DNA of 64,000 bases from Pachyseris speciosa (GCA_016490735.1 JAEMWC010000209.1:753501-817500); one strand, 5' to 3'; counted from the stretch's first letter, positions 18,993-28,977 are shown. A program made the numbers and translations. Notes: generated by a model not told the origin, from the letters alone.

Positions 18993-19838
18993 CTATTGGT
19001 TTTTGTTTTGGTTTTACCACAGGCAGCCCAAACGCACGATGCGAATAATTTATTTGAGCGCTGCGACTCAGACGTGACCTTTTAAAGTAAGTGGTGTTGT
19101 GCTACAATTGTGACAGTTGATAATGTAAGCGCTCTATAAGACATTGTATGGGGTTTGAAATATCACCGAATTAAAACATGTAATAAAGGTTAACTTTGTC
19201 CTTCTTTCACTAAAATGAGGAAAATGAACTTGTACCTTGTCCGTTTCCTGGTGGCCTTTTGATCGATTTCATGATTTAAGTCAAAGCTGGTCACTGGGTT
19301 TGACCGATTTCTTGAACTACCTTAAGTCCATTTTAACGCCGAAATTCGAATCCGCGGCTTGGTCTTCGCCTCTGGCCCAAAGAAGGATGATTCCTCGTTC
19401 TCCTGGTCTGTCCAGCTTGGGAAAACCTTCACCCGTTCCACTTGAATTTGAACCTTTTTTAAGCAAATCAAATAAACATGCTACCAGAACGCATATCTGT
19501 TCTGCACCCAGCAGCAGTTCATAGGGGCCAGTGAAAATAGAGATCTGGAAGAGCTATAGGATTTCTCAAGATACCTTCGAAAACACTCGTTACCATTACT
19601 ACATGAAGGTAAAGTATTATTGAACGATTTCATAATAAAGATCTTTACTGAAAATATACTCTCAGGCAAAAGTAAGAAGTGTACAATTCGTGAAGTGTAC
19701 TTGTCGGTTAATCTCGTCAATCCGATGTTATTTTTAAGTATTATACCAGAAGCTAAAACAGTGAACTAATTAAAACATACTTTGACTTTGATTAGATCTA
19801 GATTCTCTGTTCAGACGCTTTCACATCAATGGAATTCA

Positions 19839-20225
19839 GGCCCGGTTTAAACGTCGCATTTTACATGCGCCGAATCGAATTGCCCAATTAAGTGCATGTA
19901 AAATGCGACGTCTAAATCAATTAAATGCGACATATTTCAATTCGATGCGAGTCAGTCGAATATTCGACTGATCCAGTCGAATATACGACTGAAGTTCGAC
20001 AGTTGATTTAAACGCCGTATTTTACATGTGCCGAATCGAATTCAAATTATGTTAAATAATTTATGTTTGCTCGAATGGGAATTTAAAACATGTCGCTCTC
20101 GCTCAGCAATTTTATTCGGCAAAAAAATGCGACGTTTAAATCAAATCAGCCGTATATATTCATTCGAGTCGACTAAAATTAGTATTTTATTCGGCGCATG
20201 TAAAATGCGACGTTTAAACCAGGCC
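19839..20225. mobile_element. 387-bp MITE with 37-bp terminal inverted repeats and 3-bp TSD (TCA)
   Basis: The left terminus GGCCCGGTTTAAACGTCGCA (19839 on) and the reverse complement of the right terminus ending at 20225 match over 37 bp with one or two mismatches. TCA directly flanks both sides (19836-19838, 20226-20228). Two further internal copies of the terminal sequence lie at about 19893-19917 and 20004-20040, and a partial one near 20128, so this may be a tandem or nested composite. There is no transposase. Confidence 0.75.
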
Positions 20226-20228
20226 TCA

Positions 20229-21227
20229 GAGGAGTAATGGAATAAGAGTAACGAGCATTGGATTAATGGAATAACAACGTTGCCCAGCTCCGTGTAATTT
20301 GACTGAGTGAGTAGTAGCTACGCTATGTTGCTCTCTCTCTGCCAATATTTAGTCTTTTTTGATAACTATTTTCTAAATTAGAGACCACGTTTCAATCAAT
20401 ACTTTGACCCCAAAATCCAAATTTGAAGAAAATAGCCGATCTAAAGGTGTACGGTAACTTTAATTTACGTAAAATGTCACACAATGTAGCTGTAAATTAA
20501 TGATTGACGAAACGGCATTATTGTACTGTTTGAAGAGTTGCTATAACGTGAGAATCAGTCACTGCTTTCGACTTTTTTTTTTCCATTTCATTTTTCATTA
20601 ACCTGATACTACAGGAATTTATGCATGGAACTCGGACGTAAAATTAAATAAATCTTTTCTTTACTATCACTATTCCTTCCACTCAAGAAATGTAGCTCAG
20701 AAAAAAGGATTTATTGAAACAGGACACTAACATAGAACACGGGGAGCCAGCCAGAAGTCTTGTACATGACTTCTTGTCTTAAATATTAATGAACCCTTTA
20801 CACAATGTAGTCATAACATTTTAATTTCCCTTGGATGCTTAAATGTATCGTTAGAATGTTGTTGTTCTTGATCCGTTGGTTACTTTTAATTGTATTTTGT
20901 CCCAGTTTTTTTGGAAACAGTTTTTTCACTCCACTGACTCAAACAATAAGTGAATTCAATTTTAATCACAAAGTTAAGTGCAGTAACTCTTTGTTTTCAA
21001 ACGCTCAATTTACATTTAACTTAATTTTCCATCCTTTTGTCAAGCACAAAATAAATTATATATCAAATAGTTATTAACTGTAAGTTTTCTTCAAAGTTGA
21101 CCAAAGTTAACCAATAAGAAGGAAGTTTCTAAACACACAAACACCCTTTCAGTTATTAAATGCGTCATCCGCTTTCGATTCAACCAAACTTCAACAGAAG
21201 TGAGGACGTTAACAAGAAGTTAACAAG
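20229..21227. other. No gene recognised
   Basis: AT-rich sequence with short open frames only. It may include the promoter of the PAN-domain gene beginning at 21228, but no motif can be supported. Confidence 0.4.
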
Positions 21228-21323
21228 ATGATGGCTTCCTTAACCTTTCCAGTATTTATGAAACTCTTGCATGTTTCATTTTCCACCGGCGCTCTATGTT
21301 CATCCGTTCAAATGGCTAAAGGT
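21228..21323 (+). CDS. PAN-domain gene, exon 1 (signal peptide)
   Basis: ATGATG at 21228 opens a 32-residue hydrophobic N-terminus (MMASLTFPVFMKLLHVSF then STGALCSSVQMAKG), typical of a secretory signal peptide. It runs to a GT after AAAG/GTCAG near 21323. A consensus polypyrimidine/AG acceptor lies 170 nt downstream before exon 2. The start is chosen because it is the only ATG that gives a signal peptide. This is host-type gene structure, in contrast to the intron-free viral genes. Confidence 0.55.
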
Positions 21324-21496
21324 CAGTAGAATTTTTTGTTTTCCCTGGCTTGTTTTTAAAACACCCGGCTTTTCTTCTTATCCTGTTGAAAACTACAGAT
21401 GTTAATGTTTTGACAAAATCCTTTCTTTTTAGTGACTCTAGCGCTTCGTTAACTCAAGTTTTTTCTTCTGAAAGGCATCGCACTCTTTTATTTCAG

Positions 21497-21793
21497 TGAT
21501 TGAAGCTAAAAAAGCTATAAGACGCCAAAGTTCTACTCTTGGCGTGGGATATGCCAATTTCAAGAAGGACACTTTTTTTTATCTCAATATCTCCCGTCTT
21601 GGTTCAGGTCTTGTTGAATCGGAAAGCCAGTGTGGGTTTGCCTGTTTGGAAACCTCGTCGTGTTTTTCTTATAACATGGCTGCCTTCCCAGACGTTAACG
21701 GAAAACATTTTTGTGAGTTTCTACCATCGGATAAGTACAATAACACGAAGAAGTTTATTTCCAGTAAACACCATTATCACTTCAGCATCGCGG
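21497..21793 (+). CDS. PAN/apple-domain exon of a secreted or membrane lectin-type protein
   Basis: After TTTATTTCAG the frame encodes KDTFFYLNISRLGSG, then SESQCGFACLETSSCFSYNM and GKHFCEFLPSDKYN, a cysteine pattern (CxxxC...C...C) typical of PAN/apple domains. It closes with FSIA before a GTAAGT donor at about 21794. Such domains bind proteins or carbohydrates and are abundant in cnidarian extracellular proteins, often paired with EGF or C-type lectin domains. Later exons are not seen nearby; a decayed C-type lectin exon exists at 46.4 kb but is too far and broken to link with confidence. Confidence 0.7.
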
Positions 21794-22397
21794 TAAGTTA
21801 AATTTCTAAACTGAGTTACAATGTCAGCAAAGGAACGCGAAATCCGAAAAAAAAAAAACAGAGCATGTCTTCAGGTGAGCAGACTCAGCGAAAACGTTGT
21901 GTTCGTGAAATGGAAAATTTGGTCCTCATAATGCACATAATTAAAAATATTTTTGTAAGGCAATGACATTGTTAACTGTTTCCCGAAATCGCGATCGCTG
22001 AAAGGGACTAATCACCACGGAATGCGGGCAAACCTGTTTTGGCACAGATTAATTAGTTCATTCGCTAGGTAAAGTTTCATGTCGATGATTTTTTTTTTCT
22101 TTTTTTGAAGAATGGAATCGATAGTGCTGATGATTTCTTCTAAATTTCTATTATGCAGCCAAAATATTTTCCTGTTAAGATGAAAAACATTCCGCATTTT
22201 TTCAAAATTCGAACTTCGTGAAAATATTAGTACTGAAATAGCGAATTTATCATCCAAATGATGTTGTTTTCGCCAAATGTGTTCGATAGCAACTCATCAT
22301 CCGTTGGTCAAGTGCCTGAAAGCTGATGTTTAAAGAGAGAGCTCGAAGAGGCAAATATTTTGCAACGAGCACGTTATCTACAATGAAACGCGTAGAC
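21794..22397. other. Presumed intron/intergenic DNA, no gene recognised
   Basis: Downstream of the PAN exon donor site. It contains an A10 run near 21848 and T-rich tracts, with no supported exon. Confidence 0.4.
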
Positions 22398-22481
22398 CCG
22401 GAGGCTTCTTTACGCAATTGCATAAATTTCGTTCACAACTGCGAGGATCAGTCCTTCCTTTTTTTTTTTTTTTTTTTTTTC
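22398..22481 (+). repeat. Tail fragment of a tRNA-derived SINE
   Basis: GGCTTCTTTACGCAATTGCATAAATT then CACAACTGCGAGGATCAGTC is the same tail that follows the tRNA-like head in the next copy and in the minus-strand copy at 46.05 kb. It ends in a T21 run. Confidence 0.7.
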
Positions 22482-22577
22482 ACTTCCGCAGTTCATATAT
22501 GATTTATTTCATATATATCATCCACATTCATCTCTTTCACGGGAACATATAAACCTACAATTGACCTGCTCCCAACA

Positions 22578-22608
<31 letters not shown>

Positions 22609-22730
22609 ATCGCACCGGTATCGCAAAGTCACGGGTTCAAACCCCGTTGAATTTTTTTCAGGCTTCTTTACGAACTTGCATACATTGCGTTCACAACTGC
22701 GAGATCAGTCCTCATTTGATTGAGTTCCTT
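22482..22730 (+). mobile_element. tRNA-Thr-like SINE, full copy
   Basis: The order is a leader with CTTCCGCAGTTCATATATGA, a CTCCCAAC.TCAGT junction, a tRNA-like head at 22583-22652 (box A TAGCTCAGTTGGTTAGAGC, box B GGGTTCAAACCCC; anticodon position would read GGT) and a tail with GCATACATTGCG and CACAACTGCGAG. The acceptor stem is only half preserved and the tail continues beyond the tRNA, so this is a SINE, not a functional tRNA. Confidence 0.75.
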
Positions 22731-23501
22731 TATTGAGCGTGTTCGAAGATTAAATGTGGTTTGATGTTTGAGAAATAAATCCCACAGAACAACCATCATC
22801 AGGTATATTTGAGTCACAGCCCCAGTGTTAACGGCAGCTTAAGCTAGGCGGAAGAGACTGTTAGTAGATATTCCCTACCGAAAGAAGCACGTTCCAGAAG
22901 ATTCGTCAGTGTCTTTACCAGTTGGACTTCAATTTTAGTTCAGTGAGGGATGCTTAGCGTATAACACTGTCAAGGACAGCTGTTTCAGTAAAACCCTTGC
23001 TAGATCTATAAAAGAAGTTTTTGAGAGACTTTAGTCGTTAAAAAGCGGAAAATGTTGGGCAGACATTTGATTCTCTCTTTTATTCAGTTTTTCAGGAACT
23101 TTGGGCACCAGGAAGGGAGGTGTAGGGTTAGGACTATCTATACAATCTATTAATGACGTTAGGGTTTTCCATTGTATGCCTGGAATCGCATCGCTGGCAT
23201 TCTTGAATAAGCAAATGCATGCCTTGATGTGTTCAAGAATGGTGCATTTCTCTACGAGGGTCTTTACACAGATGAGTTGAACTACGGATTGCCTGCACTC
23301 GGTGACCATGCATTCAACTACTTGATAGTTGGCTCGGTACTTTGTGAATATTCAATCTGTCTGTCGCTTCGAAGAGCTGAACAAAAGTGATTTAAAGACT
23401 GGAAATCGGGTTTCTTTCAGTTCCCATCGATCACACCTCTCCTGTTAAGCAACTCTTAATACACTTCAAGCGTTGGAACTGTCATGCAATAAACATTTTA
23501 G
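22731..23501. other. No gene recognised
   Basis: Only short open frames, the longest on the minus strand at 23031-23309, with no recognised similarity. Confidence 0.4.
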
Positions 23502-23739
23502 TAGTATATACTGCGTCAAAAAAATACCATTTTCTCAACAGGAGACCTGTTTTTGAATGAAATTCGATTCCCCTGTTCAACTTCATTCCCTTTTTTTTGT
23601 GCGCTTGTGCGGGCGCTCCTTTGTCGCGCCCTGCCCTTCGCGCACAAAGGGGAAATGAAGTTGAACAGGGGAATCGAATTTCATTCAAAAACAGGTCTCC
23701 TGTTGAGAAAATGGTATTTGTTTGACGCAGTATATACTA
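23502..23739. mobile_element. 238-bp near-perfect hairpin MITE next to element 3
   Basis: Arms of about 95 bp beginning TAGTATATACTGCGTCAAA and ending in the reverse complement are almost identical, with one mismatch in the first 85 bp. The loop is GC-rich and itself pairs (GTGCGC/GCGCAC). If the target is TA, the element would be TACTGCGTC..GACGCAGTA flanked by TA, as for Tc1/mariner-type MITEs. Near-identity of the arms suggests a recent insertion. Confidence 0.8.
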
Positions 23740-23770
23740 CACATGAGAAAAACCAATTTCCGGCGGGAAC

Positions 23771-23810
23771 CGGTGTCATCCGGTTTCAACCGGTGTGATC
23801 CGGTTTCAAC
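23771..23810 (+). repeat. 20-bp tandem repeat at left end of element 3
   Basis: CGGTGTCATCCGGTTTCAAC is followed directly by a second copy with one change (GTG for GTC), then a degenerate CGATGCGGGTGTCGG. It lies between the hairpin MITE and the first ORF and may be the eroded terminus of element 3. Confidence 0.7.
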
Positions 23811-23881
23811 CGATGCGGGTGTCGGAGGTTAAGCCAAAGCGCGTAGCGTAAAGTGGAGCGGTGGGGAGCGAAGAGGTAACA

Positions 23882-24568
23882 ATGGAAACCGAGTCAAGCG
23901 AGCAAAGCGTGGCAAACCAGCGGGGCGAGCAAAGCGAGGCATTTAGAGGGGGGCGCGGAGAGGAATCAATGGAAACCGAGTCGGGCGAGCAAAGCGGGGG
24001 CGAACGCCGAATTAGAGGCGGGCGTCTTGAGAAACCAATGGCAGCCGAGCGTGCCGAGCAAAGCGGAGGTGAAAGTCGAATTAGAGACGGGCGCCTTGAG
24101 GAACCAATGGCAGCCGAGAGTGCCGAGCAAAGCGGAGGCGAAAGTCGAATTAGAGACGGGCGCCTTGAGGAACCAATGGCAAACGAGCGCGCTGAGCAGT
24201 GGGAGGGGCTATCCACTGAAGAAATCTTGCTGTCACTGGGGATATACCATTTTGGCGCAAAAATGTTAAACTTGATCATAACGGACACAACAATGGCGCT
24301 CTCGCAATATCTTGAAGATTACGTTGAAAAGGAAACCGCGGAAATTCCTACAGCTCTCCAACCGTATATCCTTATTCTAGGCGAGTTGACGGATTTCATT
24401 GAACAAAAAATAGGTTACGATGAAGCGTACGAGAGATTCGTGGAAGGGACCCCAACCAAATGTCTGTATGCAGAGCTTCACCTCGCGCCGCCGCCCAGCC
24501 GTCCTGAAGAGGAGGGGAAACAAAGGTGGTGGCGTATAGTTCTGCAAGCGGAAGGGCGTGGAGCGTAA
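23882..24568 (+). CDS. Acidic repeat protein, unknown function
   Basis: An open frame from ATG 23882 to TAA at 24566. The first half is built from 23-residue tandem repeats of the form EQSGGESRIRDGRLEEPMA (69-bp period), three well conserved and one diverged, rich in Glu, Arg, Gly and Ser and probably disordered. The second half is non-repetitive (LSTEEILLSLGIYHFGAKML and EDYVEKETAEIPTALQPYI, IEQKIGYDEAYERFVEG), with predicted helices and no family I recognise. It lies at the outer left end of element 3, reading rightward towards the next ORF. An accessory role is plausible, nothing more. Confidence 0.5.
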   Translation: METESSEQSVANQRGEQSEAFRGGRGEESMETESGEQSGGERRIRGGRLEKPMAAERAEQSGGESRIRDGRLEEPMAAESAEQSGGESRIRDGRLEEPMANERAEQWEGLSTEEILLSLGIYHFGAKMLNLIITDTTMALSQYLEDYVEKETAEIPTALQPYILILGELTDFIEQKIGYDEAYERFVEGTPTKCLYAELHLAPPPSRPEEEGKQRWWRIVLQAEGRGA

Positions 24569-24607
24569 GCCTGCCGTTCAGTTAAACAGAAGAGGGGAGG
24601 TTGGACC

Positions 24608-24945
24608 ATGATGCCAGAGTGTCAGGACCTGGTTGCTCTTTGTCACATGCTGCCTCTCGAGATTCTCGAGATTATCCGAAAAAAAGTGATCGCCGCCAAA
24701 TTGCAAGAGCGGCGCGACATGGGCTGGGCCCCCGTGTTGGCAGAAATCTGCCAACTGGAAAAGGGGGGTATTACCGTCGTTTCCTGAAGGAAGGATGGGA
24801 TGAAACGAAAGGGAACGTGGAGGCCTTTTTGGAGTGGCAGGTCGACCACATTGATGACTGGGCCATAAATTATGCCTGCGAGGCCCATCGCCGAATTTGG
24901 TGCGAGGTTTGCGTGACTTACACGTTGAGATGTAAGTGTGATTAA
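24608..24945 (+). pseudogene. F-box-like small protein, one frameshift
   Basis: ATG 24608 opens a 59-codon frame whose start, DLVALCHMLPLEILEIIRKK, fits an F-box N-terminus (LPLEILEII pattern). A frame change near 24760 continues into YYRRFLKEGWDET, VEAFLEWQVDHIDDW and WCEVC.TYTLRCKCD, ending at TAA 24943-24945. F-box proteins recruit targets to SCF ubiquitin ligases, and viruses often encode them; that role is an inference from a short motif. It converges on the PLA2-like gene, and the two stop codons overlap within TTAA. Confidence 0.4.
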
Positions 24946-26025
24946 CTTTGCCGGACCCCAAGGCCAAGTTTCTGTTTGCTATTGATGGCATGCCGTGCCA
25001 GCGAGTGCCCCCATTGCCGCTTGTTGCGAGGCACAGCGTCAAGGCTTTTGACCATTTTGCGGTCAGCGGCAAGTTTGCATTGTTTCTCGTTCTCGCCGTA
25101 TTTTTTTTGCGCAGTGGCCGCGAGAGGAGTAATCGACGTCGTGTTGCATGGCGATAGTGTCGGTCGCGCAAGTCGGTTGGTCGTAAACTTCCAGGATAGT
25201 CCCCGTTTCAGGGTCATATTTCACCTGTTTGTCGAGGGGGTTGTAGGGTCCGGTATATTTGTGGCCGGGCAGGGTCCACCCTTTTTTCGGGGCAGGGCGT
25301 TTGCCGATCATCGCGTGGATGTCGACCCCGGTGCCGTAGAAGTTCTGCATCGTTTTCTGGAAAGTGTCGTTGTAGCCTTCGTTGTTGGGAAAAGCTTTGG
25401 CAAAGGCTTTGAACAGTTTGGGGTCCATTTTAGGAGACTCGAAGCCGGGCAGTTTTTTCCATTTGAACCATTCTTGAAAGTTGCGGGTGCCCCTTCTTTT
25501 CTTATAAACAGCGAACTGGCGCTCGTACTCGCGTTTGAGTAGGGTCTTTTCTTCACTTGTCGGCATGTCGGCGTCGGCGAAAGAGACGAACTCCCACAGT
25601 TGGCGAAAATTGGCCAAGGGAAACCCGCTCGCCCCAGTCAGCCCGCGACCATACCCTTTCCATTTGATCCAGGACCCGTAACTGCGAGTGCCGCCGTCCC
25701 GTTTGTACTTGGCGTAGTCTCTTTTGTAACCCGCGACCACGCGGCGGCCTTCTTCGGGGGAAACGCTGGGGCCTTTGAAAAGATTGGGATTGGAGTCGAC
25801 GTCCCAGAGTTTTTTGAGATCGACCAACGGAAACGACAACGCACCGCCGCGATAATATTTGACATTGTCCGTCACCCTCTTCAAAGCTTGCGAGCCCATG
25901 AGTTTGAAAGCGTTTGCCCATGTTGCCGTTGCATTCACAAACATGCTCGCCGCATAAGCGATTTTGTCTTGCGTTGAAGGTCCCCGTTTACTCGCCAATA
26001 CGCCGCCCGACCCCTCACCGGTCAT
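24942..26025 (-). pseudogene. Phospholipase-A2-like virion protein, one frameshift near the C-terminus
   Basis: The main frame (26025 down to 25063) encodes about 310 residues. The N-terminal half holds two similar segments (SFPLVDLKKLWDV..GTRSYGSWIKWKGYG and GFPLANFRQLWEF..GTRNFQEWFKWKKLPG), an internal duplication absent from element 1. The C-terminal part has GVDIHAMIGKRPAPKKGW, KYTGPYNPLDKQ and IAMQHDVDYS with the HD pair. A frame change near 25130 then reads MVKSLDAVPRNKRQW and KQKLGLG, ending at 24942-24944. The match to 5757-6429 of element 1 is clear. By parallel with parvovirus VP1, membrane penetration is inferred. Confidence 0.72.
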
Positions 26026-26169
26026 TTTTTTTTACTCGGCAAGAAGCGAGCTTTGGTGATACCACAGATCGCACATTTGGCTTTGAGCAGCCGCCAGTTG
26101 TTTTTGTCAGAACTTCCCGTTCACTCCCGGCGACATTCGGGCGTTTGTCCTTCACGCAGTAGATCTCCA
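26026..26169. other. Short intergenic/decayed segment upstream of the PLA2-like gene
   Basis: This interval lies between the protease stop and the PLA2-like gene. In element 1 the same interval holds a zinc ribbon; here CACAGATCGCACATTTGG read on the minus strand gives a CxxC-like remnant, but no ORF can be supported. Confidence 0.3.
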
Positions 26170-26697
26170 TCAGCGTATATTGAGAAAGTAACTTTTCACA
26201 ACCCGCTCATTTGACCGCACGTCGGTTGAAAACTTTTTGAGAAGGTTTGCAAAGCTGATTCCGCAATTTCGCTCGTTGAGAAACAAGAGGCAGTAATATC
26301 CACACCGGACGCTGTCAACCGCCTGAATCCGGTCATTGTTGCGGAGAAAAGTTTTATGGGGGGCTCTGCCCCTCCCCCGCACGGAATGCCCCAATCGTCG
26401 CATTTCTTTCTCCCTCTCCAGCGGAGGCGGCATTCCGAAGGAGTCGAAGTACTCCATCCCTTGTTTCCCCGGCCAGCAGCAGACCCAGTGGGTCCCTAAA
26501 CTCTCGAAATCGTCCATGTTGATGACGCAGGGGGAATGGTGGAGGGGTTTGGCTTCGTTGCGGGAGTAAATCCCTTTGAGGGGGATCTGAAGAAAGTCGC
26601 ACCATTTCATCATATCAATATTGGAGAAGGGAAAATCTTTAAATTTGGGTGGGGAGGGCCTCACACCCCCCGTCGGGAGACGCCTCATCTGTACCAT
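26170..26697 (-). CDS. Adenain-like cysteine protease, intact
   Basis: A 175-residue ORF. Key blocks are DFESLGTHWVCCWPG (catalytic His near 70), MEYFDSFGMP (acidic residue near 85) and AVDSVRCGYYCLLFLNE (Cys near 132), the order His-Asp-Cys of the adenovirus protease family, which cleaves virion precursors. The N-terminus FSNIDMMKWCDFL matches FDLINWVKQLG of element 1. An insertion relative to element 1 (RLGHSVRGRGRAPHKTF) coincides with a GGGGGCTCTGCCCCTCCCCC stem-loop repeat on the plus strand. It lies between the minor virion gene and the PLA2-like gene, as in element 1. Confidence 0.85.
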   Translation of the reverse strand: MVQMRRLPTGGVRPSPPKFKDFPFSNIDMMKWCDFLQIPLKGIYSRNEAKPLHHSPCVINMDDFESLGTHWVCCWPGKQGMEYFDSFGMPPPLEREKEMRRLGHSVRGRGRAPHKTFLRNNDRIQAVDSVRCGYYCLLFLNERNCGISFANLLKKFSTDVRSNERVVKSYFLNIR

Positions 26698-26907
26698 TTT
26701 TTTTTATCATCCCACGACCCGAAGAAAGGTGGAGGATAAACATGCATGCCTTTCCCCCCCTACTCGTCGAGAAAGAGGAGGAGGTGGTGGGCCGAGCGGC
26801 GCGAACGAACGTGCATCCCCTTGCCGAACATCTTTTTCACAAGGTCATTGGCAAGGAAAATGCCGATGGAGGCCAGCATTCCGAGAAACCCCCGATATTG
26901 TTTTAGT

Positions 26908-28977
26908 CCGGCGGCATAGCTCTTGAATTGTGCGATTTTTGATACAAGCACCAAACTTTGTAGGATTATGTGCATTTCCATACTGATCAATTTCTGATAT
27001 AGTGCCAAGCTCAATTTTGTAATTCCAGCTAGATAGAGGTAATGAAATTTTTCACTCATGAGACCTCCCGCGAAGTTCTTGTCATCGCTCTTTTTTCGAG
27101 AATTAATGCTCGTTTTATTTCAAAACACAGAAATATATGATCAAATTAAGGCTTTAAATGCCGTTTTTCTCGTTCTTTTTTACGCTAATAATTTCCTGCG
27201 AAAATTTAATAAATTGTATGGACAAACTGGGGTGTTCAGTAGAGTCCCCCAAACCAACAGTTCTCATACTGGACGGTGCAGTCTGCGTTCAGATGTTGAA
27301 ACCGCAATTCTGTAAAACCTTTCAAGAATACAGCGAAAAGGTTTTCCTACCATACATCATAAAGTCTCTAGAAAACGTTCAGAGAGTAGATTTGGTGTGG
27401 GACGAATACATCCCGAACAGCTTGAAAGCATGTACGAGGGAGAAAAGAGGCACTGGTGCAAGAAGGAGAGTTCTCCCATCTGTCGCAGTACCCCGAAATT
27501 GGCAAGACTTCTTACCTTCAGATGACAACAAGAAGGAATTGTTTACATTCCTGTCGGAGCAAGCCATGGAACAAAGGTACTCCGCTCTCCACCTATGATG
27601 GTAGGCAAAAATCTGTCACCCTGTTCACATGAAGAAGCGGACATGAGAATGATGGTTCATGTAGCCGATGCCGTTGGAAACGGTCACAAGTCAATCATGA
27701 TTCGAACAGCTGACACTGATGTGGTTGTTTTAGCTGTTGCTGCTGTTGTAACTTTGAATCTGGAGGAGCTTGGGGTGTCCTTTGGGACAGGAAAAAGCCA
27801 TAAGGTCTTACCCGCACATCTCTTTGCTAAGGCTCTTGTTTCATCTAAATCAAGGTGCCTCCCTTTGTTCCACGCCTTAACGGGGTGCGACACAACATCC
27901 TTCTTCGCTGGACACGGGAAGAGAACAGCCTGGACAACATGGGAGAACTTTCCAGATGTTACTTGTGCGTTTCTGGAACTGGCACGCGCCCCATCTGCTA
28001 TTTCCAGTGAGTCTCTGTCCCTTATAGAGAGATACCTCATCCTGATGTACGATAAAACCAGCCCACTTAGTAAGGTGTGTGTTGATATCAACGAAGTAGT
28101 ATATTGATGGCTCTTCTACTCGTATGGACTATCGCTTAGCTAGTAGTTATTGCTTTTTATGCTTCAGGTCAATGACGCCCGAAAGTACTTGTTCACGAAG
28201 AAAGGAAGAGGATTAGAAGGACTCCCACCCACCCATGACGCTCTTAAACAGCACGTGATGCGGGCAACTTATCAAGGAGGATACGTTTGGGGACAGGCAA
28301 CAATTACAACCCCTGTGCTTCCTGACCCCACAGATTGGGGATGGACTCTCGGCAGAGAAGGACATATGCAACCAAGGTGGACAACCCTACCAGCAGCAGC
28401 TGTGATCTGTAAAGAGCTAGTCCACTGTGGCTGCAAAAAGAACTGCAGCAAAAGATGCAAATGCGTAAAAGCAGGTCTCCCATGTACACCGCTTTGTGTG
28501 GGTGACGGACAATACATTCGTGAATAAGCTTGTTGTACTACGGAAATACGCAAATGTAAAAACACTTCAAAATCGAAACCACGCGTAAAACTGTATGTTT
28601 TACTGCATATAACCATCTGCCTAACAGAACGCCCGTCGATAGGACGCAGAGCCCTTTTGTGATTTTCAACAAACGTAATATATTCATTTTTGTTGCTATG
28701 GCAACGCCTAATTAAGGGTAGCGTTGCATGTGATAAGACATAACGAACACGGAAAACACGTTAAAACAACTGAAATCAAAGTATTTGCTGGAAAACTAGG
28801 AGAAACAAAAAGATTTTATGAATTTTAATAAATAGTGGTTGCCATGGAAACCTGTGCATTTCCGGTTTGGCACTAGATCTGAAAATGTTTTTAATAGTGA
28901 CTGCTATCAGCGTGCCAAGTTTCATGCCTGTATCAAAAAGTGCACAATTTGCCTGAAATTTCGAGTTATGCCGCCGG
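26908..28977. mobile_element. DNA transposon inserted in the minor virion gene of element 3
   Basis: The termini are inverted: CCGGCGGCATA at 26908-26918 and TATGCCGCCGG at 28967-28977. A second inverted stretch lies just inside (AATTGTGCGATTTTTGATACA against TGTATCAAAAAGTGCACAATTT, with mismatches). The interior is AT-rich, unlike the surrounding GC-rich virus, and carries a multi-piece ORF. The virus gene halves lie on both sides, proving insertion. I see no convincing target-site duplication, so the superfamily stays open. Confidence 0.75.
27090..28527 (+). pseudogene. Transposon ORF: asteroid/PIN-like region plus cysteine-rich tail, broken
   Basis: Consecutive pieces read VCVQMLKPQFCKTFQEYS, RVDLVWDEYIPNSLKACTRE and NWQDFLPSDDNKKELFTFL (27158-27598). 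Then come PCSHEEADMRMMVHV, RTADTDVVVLAVAAV, LFHALTGCDTTSFFAGHGKR (27595-28107), and NDARKYLFTKKGRGLEGLPP with CGCKKNCSKRCKCVKAGLPC (28150-28527). EEADxR, DTDVVVLA and GCDTTS with conserved acidic residues resemble the asteroid/XPG-type PIN nuclease fold, and the tail looks like a CXC/TSO1-type zinc domain. This ORF type is multicopy in cnidarian genomes. Two or more breaks are present; one lies near 27597 and one near 28107-28170, which could be an intron. Confidence 0.5.

Noticed and set aside
22583..22652. tRNA-Thr gene
   Set aside because: Boxes A and B are good, but the 3' acceptor half is missing, the anticodon arm mispairs and the same head with leader and tail recurs at 46.1 kb, so it is a SINE.
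24578..25171. 197-residue minus-strand ORF
   Set aside because: Shadow of the F-box-like and PLA2-like genes; composition shows no domain.
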